NCBI GenBank assembly: GCA_963281255.1
Contig: OY725491.1
Span: forward strand, 1,178,001-1,242,000
Direction of reading: 5' to 3'
Origin: Aphrocallistes beatrix
Taxonomy: Eukaryota; Porifera; Hexactinellida; Sceptrulophora; Aphrocallistidae
DNA length: 64,000 bases
Position 1 is the stretch's first letter. Each line of letters opens with the position of its first letter. The notes below the pieces were generated by a model that searched no databases, was not told the origin of the DNA, and saw only the letters and a program-made list of their open reading frames with translations. Below are positions 21,145 to 31,200 of this stretch, one piece after another. The translations under genes and the position numbers were made by a program.

Positions 21145-21171
21145 TTTTTCACAGTACCATAATAATATAAT
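21145..21171 (+). promoter_or_regulatory. conserved TRAF-array promoter box, copy 3
   Basis: TTTTTTCACAGTACCATAAT just before the upstream ATG at 21172. That upstream frame (MEVKLEVSH...) ends at a stop before the main ATG. Confidence 0.5.
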
Positions 21172-21226
21172 ATGGAAGTGAAACTAGAAGTGAGTCATGT
21201 GCCTGTTTATACGTAAAATCTTTGTA

Positions 21227-22435
21227 ATGGCATTCAAACATCTTACTCTCCCTGACAACATGAATGATCTCCTCTACGTCAAGAGGTCTGTACGAGGTAT
21301 GGGTAGCTACTGTGGGTATAAGAGGGAGTATCTAGCTCAGAACCTGACTGAACTCGAAAGGGAAATGTCATTGTGTAAAGTTTGTGAAGGCATAATGAGG
21401 AAAGCTAGTTTTGTAAGGGGAAAAATATCTTGTCTGTCTTGTAGCGAGATTCCTAACCAATTGAATGCAGTGAAGCTAGTTGAGAATTGTGTGAATAAAC
21501 TAGAAATAAAGTGTCCTCTTCTCAGGGATTGTGAATGGAAGGGAAAACTCTCTGAAGCAGAAACTCATTTGGGAGAATGTGAGCACATCCTTATTGAGTG
21601 TAGAGATTGTAATCAAGCTGTTACGAGAGGTGGAATTGTGGCACATAAATGGAACATTTGTCCAATGCGAGAAGTTACTTGTGAATTTTGTGATAGAGTA
21701 GGGAAAGCTAAGGACTACTACATGGAACATTTTAAATATTGTGAATATTATCCAATTAAATGTCCTAATGAATGTGGAAAGACACTCCTCCGTAATGAAT
21801 TATCAGATCATTATGCTACTGATTGTCCATTGGCTGTGATAGACTGTCCTTATGCTAAATACGGTTGTAAAGCTAGCAAGATGAAAAGAAGGGACCTCTT
21901 AGCTCACAAGAAGGAATACATCATAGAACACGTGGATATGGTCGAAGCAGAGAATCGCAATTTAAGAGTTGGGATGAATAAGCTTAAGTCTGAGATACAA
22001 ACAATGAAGAGACTTGATGGATTGAGATGGGAGATAAAGAACGTAGATAAGCTAACTAATGGACAAACTGTAATTAGTCCTGGTTTCTATGTTAACAAAT
22101 ACAAACTGGAATGTATTTGCAAAGTGTCAACTTGGGGCTTTAATTTCACCATTCAGAGAATGGAAGGAGAGCATGATCATAACCTAGGAATAGCTTTCAT
22201 TACAGAATGTCGTACCATAATTGAGGAGAAAGACGGAACACAGTCGTACTATAATGGAAATATGAATTATGAGCTGAAGATTGGGACAGTTAGTCCGGCA
22301 TTTTATTTTTGTTGCTCACAAAACAATGTTTCAAATAATTCACTTATGATTCTTTTCTGCTTCGATGTTGACTCGTGTTATTCGCAATTACAGAAACCTG
22401 CAAAACCGATTATTATTCAATCAAATACGTATTAA
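21227..22435 (+). CDS. TRAF-like protein, copy 3
   Basis: A single exon of 402 aa from the shared MA... start. The order is as in copy 2: RING remnant (CKVCEG...CLSCSE), zinc fingers (CEWKGKL, CRDCNQ, CEFC, CPNECGK, CPYAKYGCK), a slightly longer coiled coil with an extra heptad (LRVGMNKLKSEIQTMKRL) and a MATH-like end. The C-terminal ~40 residues are unlike copies 1 and 2 (FYFCCSQNNVSNNS...). A five- to six-codon shift in the finger region (KAKDYYMEHF) also separates it. The conserved N-terminus (NDLLYVKRSVRG.GSYCGYKREYLAQNL) has no match known to me. Confidence 0.9.
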   Translation: MAFKHLTLPDNMNDLLYVKRSVRGMGSYCGYKREYLAQNLTELEREMSLCKVCEGIMRKASFVRGKISCLSCSEIPNQLNAVKLVENCVNKLEIKCPLLRDCEWKGKLSEAETHLGECEHILIECRDCNQAVTRGGIVAHKWNICPMREVTCEFCDRVGKAKDYYMEHFKYCEYYPIKCPNECGKTLLRNELSDHYATDCPLAVIDCPYAKYGCKASKMKRRDLLAHKKEYIIEHVDMVEAENRNLRVGMNKLKSEIQTMKRLDGLRWEIKNVDKLTNGQTVISPGFYVNKYKLECICKVSTWGFNFTIQRMEGEHDHNLGIAFITECRTIIEEKDGTQSYYNGNMNYELKIGTVSPAFYFCCSQNNVSNNSLMILFCFDVDSCYSQLQKPAKPIIIQSNTY

Positions 22436-23773
22436 TGATCCGTTCCAATTCGAATTCGATGAATATTAATAGCCAAAGATTAAAATATACACACCTTTTG
22501 TTATTTTATACTACATATTGTTATCCTAGTTATTATCATAGCTAATGTATTCATGTTATTATATGTATTTGAATAAATGAGCAATCAAAGTAGTAATAAA
22601 TTAATACTCAATCTTCAGTGTAAGTCCAATTTTCCTGACTCCGATTTTACTACAACTAGAATACACTACACATTCCATCTTAGGATGTGGAATCGTTTAA
22701 GGTAGATGATTCCTAGATTTTAAGCGAAGCTTCTATTAATAAATGGATCAATTTGTTAGGATACGTCTATGGCTCAAATTTTGTGGAGTTCGGCGGATGA
22801 ATATTTTTTCAGAGTAGACCACTATAGAAAGCTTACTGTTGCTGGTGTCAGATGAGAGACTGGACCTGTTATAGCTCAAATTTCATGGATAAATCGTACC
22901 TCCGCATATTTTTTTCGAGAAATGTGATCTGACTGAACATTATTCATTAACCAGCAAACAGTAGGTTTCCAATAGTGGTCTACTTTCTTATTACACACTA
23001 AGGTTGAATTAAAGTGCTAATATTGAATTGAGTGTACAAATTGACAGACTCAGAACCTGAAAGCCTAATGTGACTTTGAAAATTAGCCGCCGAATCATCC
23101 TCCATACTTAGCTCGGACCATAGATGAGACATGTCTGGAAAAATATCCGTCCGATCTCCACAAAATTTGAAACGCAGAAGCATCTCAACTAGTTGACTCA
23201 TTGATGGTAATAAAAGCTTCGTTTAGAATCTAAACAACAAATCCTTAATGGCATTTACAAGCGTGCTTGGCTGCCTCGCACTGCGCTGCTAGTATTCTTA
23301 GTGCCCGCTCTGATCTGGCGCCTAATCAACCTATTTTTCTTTTTGTTTCTACATTATAAAGTGAAAATTGTACTTGTAGAACTTGATCGTTTCTTGATGT
23401 TCACCAGATGTTGGTTAAAGGTGTATTACTAGTACGTACAATGTTGAATAGCAGAATAAATTTCTTGCAAAATATATTAAGCAAGTTGCAATAATTTATA
23501 ACCAGATATTAGAGTCAAAATCTATCGGCTATCTTACAAGTATAAGCATCAGACGATGGAACATAAGGTATATTACCCACTAAGCTATTACAACTGGGAG
23601 AAAGTTTACAAGAATGTGGTTAGGAGAAAAACTACGGAGGGAAACCGTTCTATCCTGATAAGAAGAGGATTGACATTCCACCAATTTTGTATTATATCCA
23701 CAATAACAACACAGTGTACACAACCAATTTATATGATCAATATTAATGTTGCTGCGATACACAAGTGCGGTTA
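22436..23773. other. intergenic with fold-back
   Basis: The 3' flank of copy 3, then an inverted repeat (22680-23250) and AT-rich sequence. Short frames near 23556-23813 show no conservation between array copies and are not called. Confidence 0.55.
22680..23250. repeat. asymmetric inverted repeat
   Basis: Left-arm blocks 'aagcgaagcttctattaata', 'aattttgtggag' and 'gtagaccactat' recur inverted at about 22960-23230. The right arm carries ~150 bp that the left lacks. The left block also recurs direct at 20110-20260, so this is a dispersed mobile fragment. Confidence 0.65.
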
Positions 23774-23949
23774 TATATGTTACAGTCAGATTGTGAAATT
23801 AGGGATTTCATGAAGTGCCTAATGATCTCACGAAATTACTAGGCATTTCGTGAAATGAGTGTGGGTTTTTTCACCAAAAGCCTATTAATTTCGTGAAATC
23901 ACTAGGCTTTCCTGAAATAACTGATTACACAGATTGACTGTAACATATA
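23774..23949. mobile_element. MITE in the promoter of TRAF copy 4
   Basis: Ends TATATGTTACAGTCAGATTG and the inverted CAGATTGACTGTAACATATA enclose four copies of 'tttcgtgaaatcactaggc', some inverted. It stops 8 bases before the conserved promoter box. Confidence 0.8.
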
Positions 23950-23956
23950 TACGCTT

Positions 23957-23984
23957 TGTTTTCACAATACCATAATAACAAAAT
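23957..23984 (+). promoter_or_regulatory. conserved TRAF-array promoter box, copy 4
   Basis: TTTTCACAATACCATAATAA, then an upstream ATG at 23985 whose frame (MEQKLEESCLFDYKSL) stops right before the main ATG at 24035. Confidence 0.5.
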
Positions 23985-24034
23985 ATGGAACAAAAACTAG
24001 AAGAGAGTTGCCTGTTTGATTATAAATCTTTGTA

Positions 24035-25282
24035 ATGGCTTTCAAGTACGTGCAACTTACTTTCCCTGACAACATGAATGATCTCCTCTACGTCAAGAGG
24101 TCTGTACGAGGTAAGGGTAGCTACTGTGGGTATAAGAGGGAGTATCTAGCTCAGAACCTGACTGAACTCGAAAGGGAAATGTCATTGTGTAAAGTTTGTG
24201 AAGGCATAATGAGGAAACCTAGTATTGTAAGAGAAGAAACAACTTGTCTGTTTTGTAGCCTAACTCCTAACCGATTGAATGCTGTGAAGCTAGTTGAGAA
24301 TTGTGTGAATAAACTAGAAATAAAGTGTCCTCTTCTCAGGGATTGTGAATGGAAGGGAAAACTCTCTGAAGCAAAAACTCATTTGAAAGAATGCCAACAC
24401 TTCTTTATTGCGTGTAGAGCTTGTAAACAGGCTGTTATGAGAGGTGACATGGATGCACATGAAGTGAACATCTGTCTAATGCGGAGAGTTAAGTGTGAAT
24501 ATTGTCCAAAAGAAGGAAAAGCTAAGGATAGGACAGAACATCTGAAATATTGTAAATGGTATCAAATTAAATGTCCTAATGAATGTGGAAAAACACTCCT
24601 CCGTCATGAATTATCATATCATAATACCACTGAGTGTCCATTGGCTGAGGTAGACTGTCCTTATACTAAATACGGTTGCAAGGCTAACAAGATGAAAAGA
24701 AAAGACCTCTTAGCTCACAAGAAGGAATACATCATAGAACATATGGATATGGTCGAAACAGAGAATCGCACTCTGAGAACTGAAGTGAATGAGCTAAAGT
24801 CTGAGATTAAAACAGTGAAGAGACTTGATGGGTTGAGATGGGAGATACAGACGATAAATGAGCTACCTGTAAGTCGGAGTTTCTATGTTAACTTTTACAA
24901 AGTGGAATGTGTTTGCCAGATGTCACTTTTTGGTCTCGAGTTCACCATTCAGAGAATCGAAGGAGAGCATGACGAAAATCTAGGAGTGGCTTCTATCACA
25001 GATTATCATATCGTAATTCAAAATGAAGATGGAACACAGTCCTGTTATAATGGACATATCAATTATCAGCTCAGGATTGGGACAAAAAGTGAGGTATTTC
25101 CTCCACCTTTCCGCCCATACCAACTCGACGAGATTCCACCGGACACAATAACGATCCTAATCTACTTCGATGTCAACTCGAGTTATTCACAATTACAGGA
25201 ATGTGTAATGGATGCATTTATTTTTTCATCAAGAGATGATGACCCGTTTGACTACGGACCAGATGCTTCTTATTCAGATTAA
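24035..25282 (+). CDS. TRAF-like protein, copy 4
   Basis: A single exon of 415 aa starting MAFKYVQLTFPDNMNDLL. It has a RING remnant (CKVCEG...CLFCSL), TRAF zinc fingers (CEWKGKL, CRACKQ, CEYC, CPNECGK, CPYTKYGCK), a coiled coil with the extra heptad (LRTEVNELKSEIKTVKRL) and a MATH-like domain. The end is longer and acidic (ECVMDAFIFSSRDDDPFDYGPDASYSD). It is the best guide to how interrupted copy 1 read across the transposon. Role as for copy 2: a putative adaptor, not a canonical RING ligase. Confidence 0.9.
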   Translation: MAFKYVQLTFPDNMNDLLYVKRSVRGKGSYCGYKREYLAQNLTELEREMSLCKVCEGIMRKPSIVREETTCLFCSLTPNRLNAVKLVENCVNKLEIKCPLLRDCEWKGKLSEAKTHLKECQHFFIACRACKQAVMRGDMDAHEVNICLMRRVKCEYCPKEGKAKDRTEHLKYCKWYQIKCPNECGKTLLRHELSYHNTTECPLAEVDCPYTKYGCKANKMKRKDLLAHKKEYIIEHMDMVETENRTLRTEVNELKSEIKTVKRLDGLRWEIQTINELPVSRSFYVNFYKVECVCQMSLFGLEFTIQRIEGEHDENLGVASITDYHIVIQNEDGTQSCYNGHINYQLRIGTKSEVFPPPFRPYQLDEIPPDTITILIYFDVNSSYSQLQECVMDAFIFSSRDDDPFDYGPDASYSD

Positions 25283-26236
25283 ATATAGGAACCCTAATTT
25301 CGATTCTTTATACTGCATTTTTATCCCAGCTATTATAGTATAGTTAACTTATCCATTATGTTCCAGTTAATTGAATAAATGATTCTAATACATTAAAACT
25401 CAATCTTTAGTGCAATTCCAGTAAGGAATCCTTCTAGCATGGATGGTATAGCAATTCCGTCCGTAAGCAGCTTCCTGCAGAATTTAGCTAAGATTCCTAC
25501 GATATGACTGCCATATTTTGTATGTAGCATCCTTTATATTTCGCTCACTTGGGCTGCACGGCTATTCCTTCTCATCATTATTAACAATGTTTAGTCATTG
25601 AAACATAGGTAATATTCAGAATACATCATTCCTGATCAGTAACCATGTTTTACTATATAATATAGTGATATATTAGTCTGTATCTGTGAGTCTATTTTAT
25701 TGTCTCTATTACTCATTTCTATCCAATTGTTCGGATTTTAATCAATTTATTCACATGCGTAATTATGAGGTAATAATTAACATTGACTCACAATTTTCGA
25801 TTTAAGATTATCTGTATAAGTCGGGGTTTTTTCTTTCGTTTTTTTTGCTGCTATGCCTCTGTGCTTAATGTTAACATTAATTTATTATGAACTAACCATC
25901 TGGTGCGAATTTCATCGCTCAAATAGGATTTGTATTGAGTCCAGTTCGCATATTATAATATTGTAAAATCTCTCTATTATTCCCAAATATTATCTTCCGT
26001 CAAGATACATATTGTCAAGATATATTTCGGTGAAAAGTTTCACTTCATAATTGTGAAGTGATGCTATATGTTACATACAATTCCCCCACACAAAGTGTAT
26101 ATAATACCTTGCACATATTATAATTTGTTAAAATGTATCTACAAGTAATATAGCTTAAATTAAAATACAAAGTTAATATTAAAGTATAACAAACAATGGA
26201 CAGATAATATCCAGCAAGAGCAGAGTGTAATAGTAT
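25283..26236. other. intergenic
   Basis: AT-rich, no gene or strong repeat seen. Likely 3' flanks of TRAF copy 4 (plus) and of the minus-strand membrane protein gene that ends at 26237. Confidence 0.5.
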
Positions 26237-27364
26237 TTAGTAAATGAGATTAGACCTAAATGCCTGAATGAAAATAGTTGGTTTCTGAGTATTCCTTCCC
26301 AGTCCAGCCCTGTACTTTTCCATCAGAGGACGAGTCGTCCAATCATTCACGTGTTTGAATTTTCTCATTTTCCCCAATAATGACATCAAAATACAAACAA
26401 AAAGAAAAACATATGAGAATAATGCATAGAACTCTAACAGTCCACTGCACACATCTTGAAGAACGATCAAAATATAATCGAACTCAAAGGCTAAGTTCGC
26501 AAATGGTAGATAGAATTTCGGGAAGTATCCGAGTGAGAGAAACTCAAAAAGCTGAGGCTTATACAAGATTTGGATAGCGCTATCCAGGAAAATAAAGAAA
26601 GTAAAGAGAAACATTATCAAAATTGCGAAGGTAGTAAGGATTCGAGCGAAGAAGAATCGTCGAGCGATTATCACTTTATTCTTGTGATCATTTTTACCAG
26701 AAGGATGAATACGAGCTTCATCCCTTCTTCCTTTCAGCAAGACATGGAAAGCACGGGAGGAAGAAATGTACATTTTAAAATCCATTAGAACACAGATAAA
26801 GTAGAGCAGCTGCAAAACATACAATGTTCTAACAAACAGAGACATGACGGACATGGTAACCACTCGAGCTAAGATGTATATGCTGTAGCGCACTAGACAT
26901 TGCCTAATAGGCAAACTGATGAAAAGTCTCCTCAATACGATACAGAACAGAGTTACTACTGGAGGAATTATAGAAACCAAGATGACTACAAGGTTAGATA
27001 GCAGGAGAACGAATCGATTCAAATGAATTGTCTCGAAAAGTGCGGTTTCATTCCTGATCAAATTATTTGGATTCTGATTTAAATCGTAATTCAAAAACAT
27101 CCCAATCCCCCAGAAAATGTGCACCAGTGTCTCCAATATTATCAGAAAAAGAATGAAATCGTAGATTATGGATTCGATTTGGAGATTTTTCTTCTCTTTT
27201 CCCAAGTCTTTTTCTAAAATGGTAAATGGTGGAACATTCCTAATCCGGATTCTAACCTTATATTTCTGATAGGAAAAGTATGCAAGCACGAAAGTGATAA
27301 GAGCGAGATAAGGGACCATGAACAAAGGACTGATATCCTGGAATAAGGTAGAAACTTGTAGCAT
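26237..27364 (-). CDS. multi-pass membrane protein, family not recognised
   Basis: An uninterrupted frame of 375 aa. Hydrophobic segments lie at about 12-33, 64-91, 115-145, 158-198 (long enough for two helices), 238-266 and 290-330, so six or seven helices. Basic and amphipathic stretches lie between them (KVRIRIRNV; KGRRDEARIHPSGKNDHKNK) and the tail is cytosolic-looking and basic (MEKYRAGLGRNTQ). One NxT/NxS site (NET) lies in a loop after helix 2. There is no DRY, NPxxY or ion-pore motif, so I do not call it a GPCR or channel. I believe similar intronless multi-pass proteins are common in demosponges, but I cannot verify this here. Confidence 0.8.
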   Translation of the reverse strand: MLQVSTLFQDISPLFMVPYLALITFVLAYFSYQKYKVRIRIRNVPPFTILEKDLGKEKKNLQIESIIYDFILFLIILETLVHIFWGIGMFLNYDLNQNPNNLIRNETALFETIHLNRFVLLLSNLVVILVSIIPPVVTLFCIVLRRLFISLPIRQCLVRYSIYILARVVTMSVMSLFVRTLYVLQLLYFICVLMDFKMYISSSRAFHVLLKGRRDEARIHPSGKNDHKNKVIIARRFFFARILTTFAILIMFLFTFFIFLDSAIQILYKPQLFEFLSLGYFPKFYLPFANLAFEFDYILIVLQDVCSGLLEFYALFSYVFLFVCILMSLLGKMRKFKHVNDWTTRPLMEKYRAGLGRNTQKPTIFIQAFRSNLIY

Positions 27365-27714
27365 GGTAGATGAATTCTAGAAATCAGGAATTGTTTTACA
27401 CTTTTATAGAAAAATGAAGAGAGACATTTGTAAGTGATGGGAAACTTTGTTGGATAAAAGCAGAAAAGCGGTTAACAAAGGATCCATACATTTAGTGAGA
27501 TTACGTATTAGGCGTCTCGAGGATATTTAATAAAAAATAAATTTTAAATAATAAAGGATGATTTTATTATTAAGCAATTTGCTTACGACATATAACTTTC
27601 CCTAGCTTTTGATATTTTTAAGATTTGTCCCTTATGATATATTTACCAATAATTAAGGATGAAAAATACAATTTTGTCACCATTACATAATCCTAAAGGC
27701 ATCCCAATTATAAA

Positions 27715-28062
27715 TACAGTAGAAACTCGTTATACGAACACCAGGGTAGAGTCAGAATTTGTTCGTATTATCCAGAATTCGTATTATCTAGAGTGATTTA
27801 CATATACAGTAGAACTCGGGAACGTACCCCTCCGGGAAGCGGAAAAAAAGTACGTACTATCCGTAAGTACGTACTAACCGAGTTGATATTACATAGGAAT
27901 CTATATAATAAATGAATTTTGGTTCAGAGAAATGAGTACGTACAAAGCCAAAGTACGTCTTATCCCGAGTACGTACTAACCGAGTTCTACTGTATTTTCC
28001 TCCGTAGAGGCTTGGACGTCTGTTCGTTTTATCTGAGTTCGCATTAACGAGGTTCTACTGTT
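27715..28062. mobile_element. outer pogo-like MITE
   Basis: Starts TACAGTAGAAACTCGTTATA and ends GCATTAACGAGGTTCTACTG, with 'cgaacaccaggg' and 'ctgttcgttttatc' inside. It is interrupted by the 27805-27994 element. A second copy is at 28484-28607. Confidence 0.8.
27805..27994. mobile_element. inner pogo-like MITE
   Basis: TACAGTAGAACTCGGGAACG ... CCGAGTTCTACTGTA, same family as 14099-14276, inserted in the outer MITE. Confidence 0.8.
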
Positions 28063-28246
28063 AATAGAAAGTTTCAGTGAATCAAATGAGATAAATTGCT
28101 AAGAATATGTATAATGGGAATGCCGGGGGTGTACAATTCTGATAACTCAACCCATCCTCACTCATATATAATATACGATACAGTGGACTGAATAAGGTTA
28201 GTTGGAGTAAATAGTACAAACAGTTCGTATGCAAGTGACAGGGTAG

Positions 28247-31200
28247 CTATTCCGGTTGGATGCGGTCTTCTTGTTCCGTGTAGGCAGTATCCTCGTCGGT
28301 TTCTTGTCTGAGGTCGGTCCCTTCCTCCCCAGATACCCCTTGTACCATCCCCTCCACCCCCTCCTTCAACTGAGACAGGACAGACTCTATCGCGCTCTTT
28401 GCTGATTCGTCAGATGCGGATTCAGCTAACTACAAAGCAAATACAGACAGAAAAATATCTAAGGACTTTAATTGTAAGAAAAGTACCCTCGTTAATACGA
28501 ACACCAGGGTGATTTAAATGTATTTTTCTCCCTAGGGGATAAAATATCTGTTCGTATTATCCAGAGTTTCGTATAATTCGTGTTCGTGTGAACGAGGTTC
28601 TACTGTAGTAGAGAAGAATGGCTGCGATGAAAACATCCGATTAGAGACTATAACCCAGGGATTCACAACCATTTCCACTCTGCGGACCCTCCAATGCGGT
28701 CTACGGAAGTTTATAACTACTGCTCTCTGACCAATAGAATATTATCCATGGAAGTGTTTCCAAAAACTGATCTTTCACTGAACTCCTGAGTGGGCATGGC
28801 CCATCCATGAACTGTAACATAATATGCTACCAAATTTGCTTCAATTTTTTAAAATGCAATTACACGTATATCACTGTAATCTGAATACCTAAGTATCCTG
28901 AGTGTATCTAAGCAAATTTTAAAGTTGAAGTATCATATTCCATTATAACCTGCTTAGCTTGTTCGTAGTTCTCCATTGCTTGTTTGAAGTCTCCAGTCTT
29001 CACGAGTGACTGTGCGATTAGCACCAGAGCATTCAGCTGCCATATCTTGTCCCCAGCCTCATCTGCAGCTGTGTGGGATCTGTCTCCGTACTCCTTGCTC
29101 TCCTTCCATCTCCCCAGCTCGAAGCTAGCGCGACCTACGTAGATAGGCCGTTAGTATGGACTACGTATTCGTTACTCATAATACAAGAGACCAGGTATAG
29201 CTGTGGGTGGTGTAGTGACGGAGCGAGGATGAGGCCAGGTGGGGTACAGACCTCAGGAGAATTCGAATGTACCCCACCCGTAGTACATTTGAAATCCAAA
29301 ACAACATAATATAATGAGAAATCGTCAAAAAATGTGCAGCCATCATCCCCTCTTTGCTACAGGACGGAAATTATCCAAAATCCATCGTGAAAAAGACAAC
29401 AGCTATCAAAAAACGAAAATAAAAAAATGTGTACCCCACTAGTATTTCAGTGATGTTATTTGGTTATAATTCCTAGACAAGCATGCTACGTAACAGACAA
29501 TAACATAACTTTTGTCAACAGTGATATTACTTAATTGACCTTTCACCGCAAAGAAATCCTTCGACAATAAAAGACATTGGATATGAGTCATATTCTGCTA
29601 CATATGTATGTGCTGATAAATATTGTGTCAGGTAGTTTGTGGTTGTGGGAATGCTACCAGTAATCACTGGGATCAGATTGATAAAAACAAAATGCAAATA
29701 TCATTAATAGACATACATGCAGAAAAAAGTAAGGTAAAATACCCACCAAATTGCGGCAGACAAATAAACCGTTTTGTGTTACGTCTATGTTTTTCAGAAT
29801 GTTAGAATTTAGGCGGTGCCAAGTAGGAATATTCCTACTTGGCGCAGAACAACAATACCATTGCCATCTGTAAACAAGGGAGTTACATTTCAAAGTTCGA
29901 CATACTCAGCCTAATCGAGACACTTCGGGTCTGATATTTTGTCCAGATTAAACGGAGTTGCCGATTAATAAATGGAATTGAGTATTATTTTCAATGTATG
30001 AGAGCTATTCCGTTCCTGCAGACTTGTCTAATTAAGCGGTTGTCCCGATTAACCTGAGTCCCAATTAAGCGGAGTCGACTGTATATTGCCTTGTCCGTCC
30101 ATCTAATAATCTAACCAACAGTAGAAATGAATGGAAATAGAAAAAATCCATTAACAGACGGAGTAGAGTGTGTTTCCAACTTATTGTAATACAGTCGACT
30201 CCGTTTAATAGGGTCACATCGGCCAGAGGACATTTTGCACCGATTAACCGAAAATATTTTGTATTAGCTTCTATGTGTGAGCTATTCCTGGACTGCCAAA
30301 GTGTCCCGATTAATCGGTTGACCCGATTAAACAGTGACCCTATTAAGCGGAGTCGACTGTACACTGCCTGAACAAAAGTATTCGTACACCCCATAATTCC
30401 CCATACAAATAGTTATAATACTGATTTATTTAGCGAGTCAAGGTATTTAATTGGTAAGAGATACACTTAATTTAACTTCAAATTCGAATTACCGTATTTC
30501 CCTGAATAAGCGCCGGGGGCTTGAATAAGCGCCGGGTCTAAAGGGTGAGCGAAATAAATAAGCGCCGGGGCTCGAATAAGCGCCGGGGCTTGAATAAGCG
30601 CCGGGGCTTGAATAAGCGCCGGGGTTTGAATAAGCGCCGGGGCTCGAATAAGCGCCGGGGCTTGAATAAGCGCCGGGGCTCGAATAAGCGCCGGGGCTTG
30701 AATAACCGCCGGGGCATTCTAGTTCTCTGAACATCATATCAAACCATAAATGTATACCATATTTCCCTGAATAAGCGCCGGTCTAAATGGTGAGTGAAAT
30801 AAATAAGCGCCGGGGCTTGAATAAGCGCCGGTTTGAATAAGCGCCGGGTCTAAAGGGTGCACGAAATAAATAAGCGCCCGGGCGCTTATTCGAAGCAATA
30901 CGGTACTCCCTTTTTAATCTTTCAACTTGTTTACACTCTCACAAGGTTAAAATTTTTCAAACTGTGCCACCTCATACCACCAATGCCATCATATACAATG
31001 GTGATCACTCGCGACATGTGGCATAGGAAAGCAAATGCTGAAAATACTTAATCTTGAAGAAGAGTAATTAAGTTGAAAACTTATAAAATGGGTAATTTGA
31101 ATGTGGAGAATTCGAATTTGAAGTCAAATTAAGTGTATCTCTTACCAATTAAATACCTTGACTCGCTAAATAAATCAGTATTATAACTATTTGTATGGGG

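Larger units (their letters stand above)
27365..28246. other. intergenic with nested MITEs
   Basis: The likely promoter of the membrane protein gene is at the left. The rest is occupied by a MITE within a MITE (27715-28062). The 3' flank of ODAD4 begins at 28246. Confidence 0.6.

Noticed and set aside
26237..27364. G-protein-coupled receptor
   Set aside because: Helix count is compatible, but there is no E/DRY, CWxP or NPxxY, and helix lengths and loops do not fit.
30489..30737. Open frames of repeated GAYSSP and NKRRG
   Set aside because: Produced by an 18 bp minisatellite whose unit length is a multiple of three.
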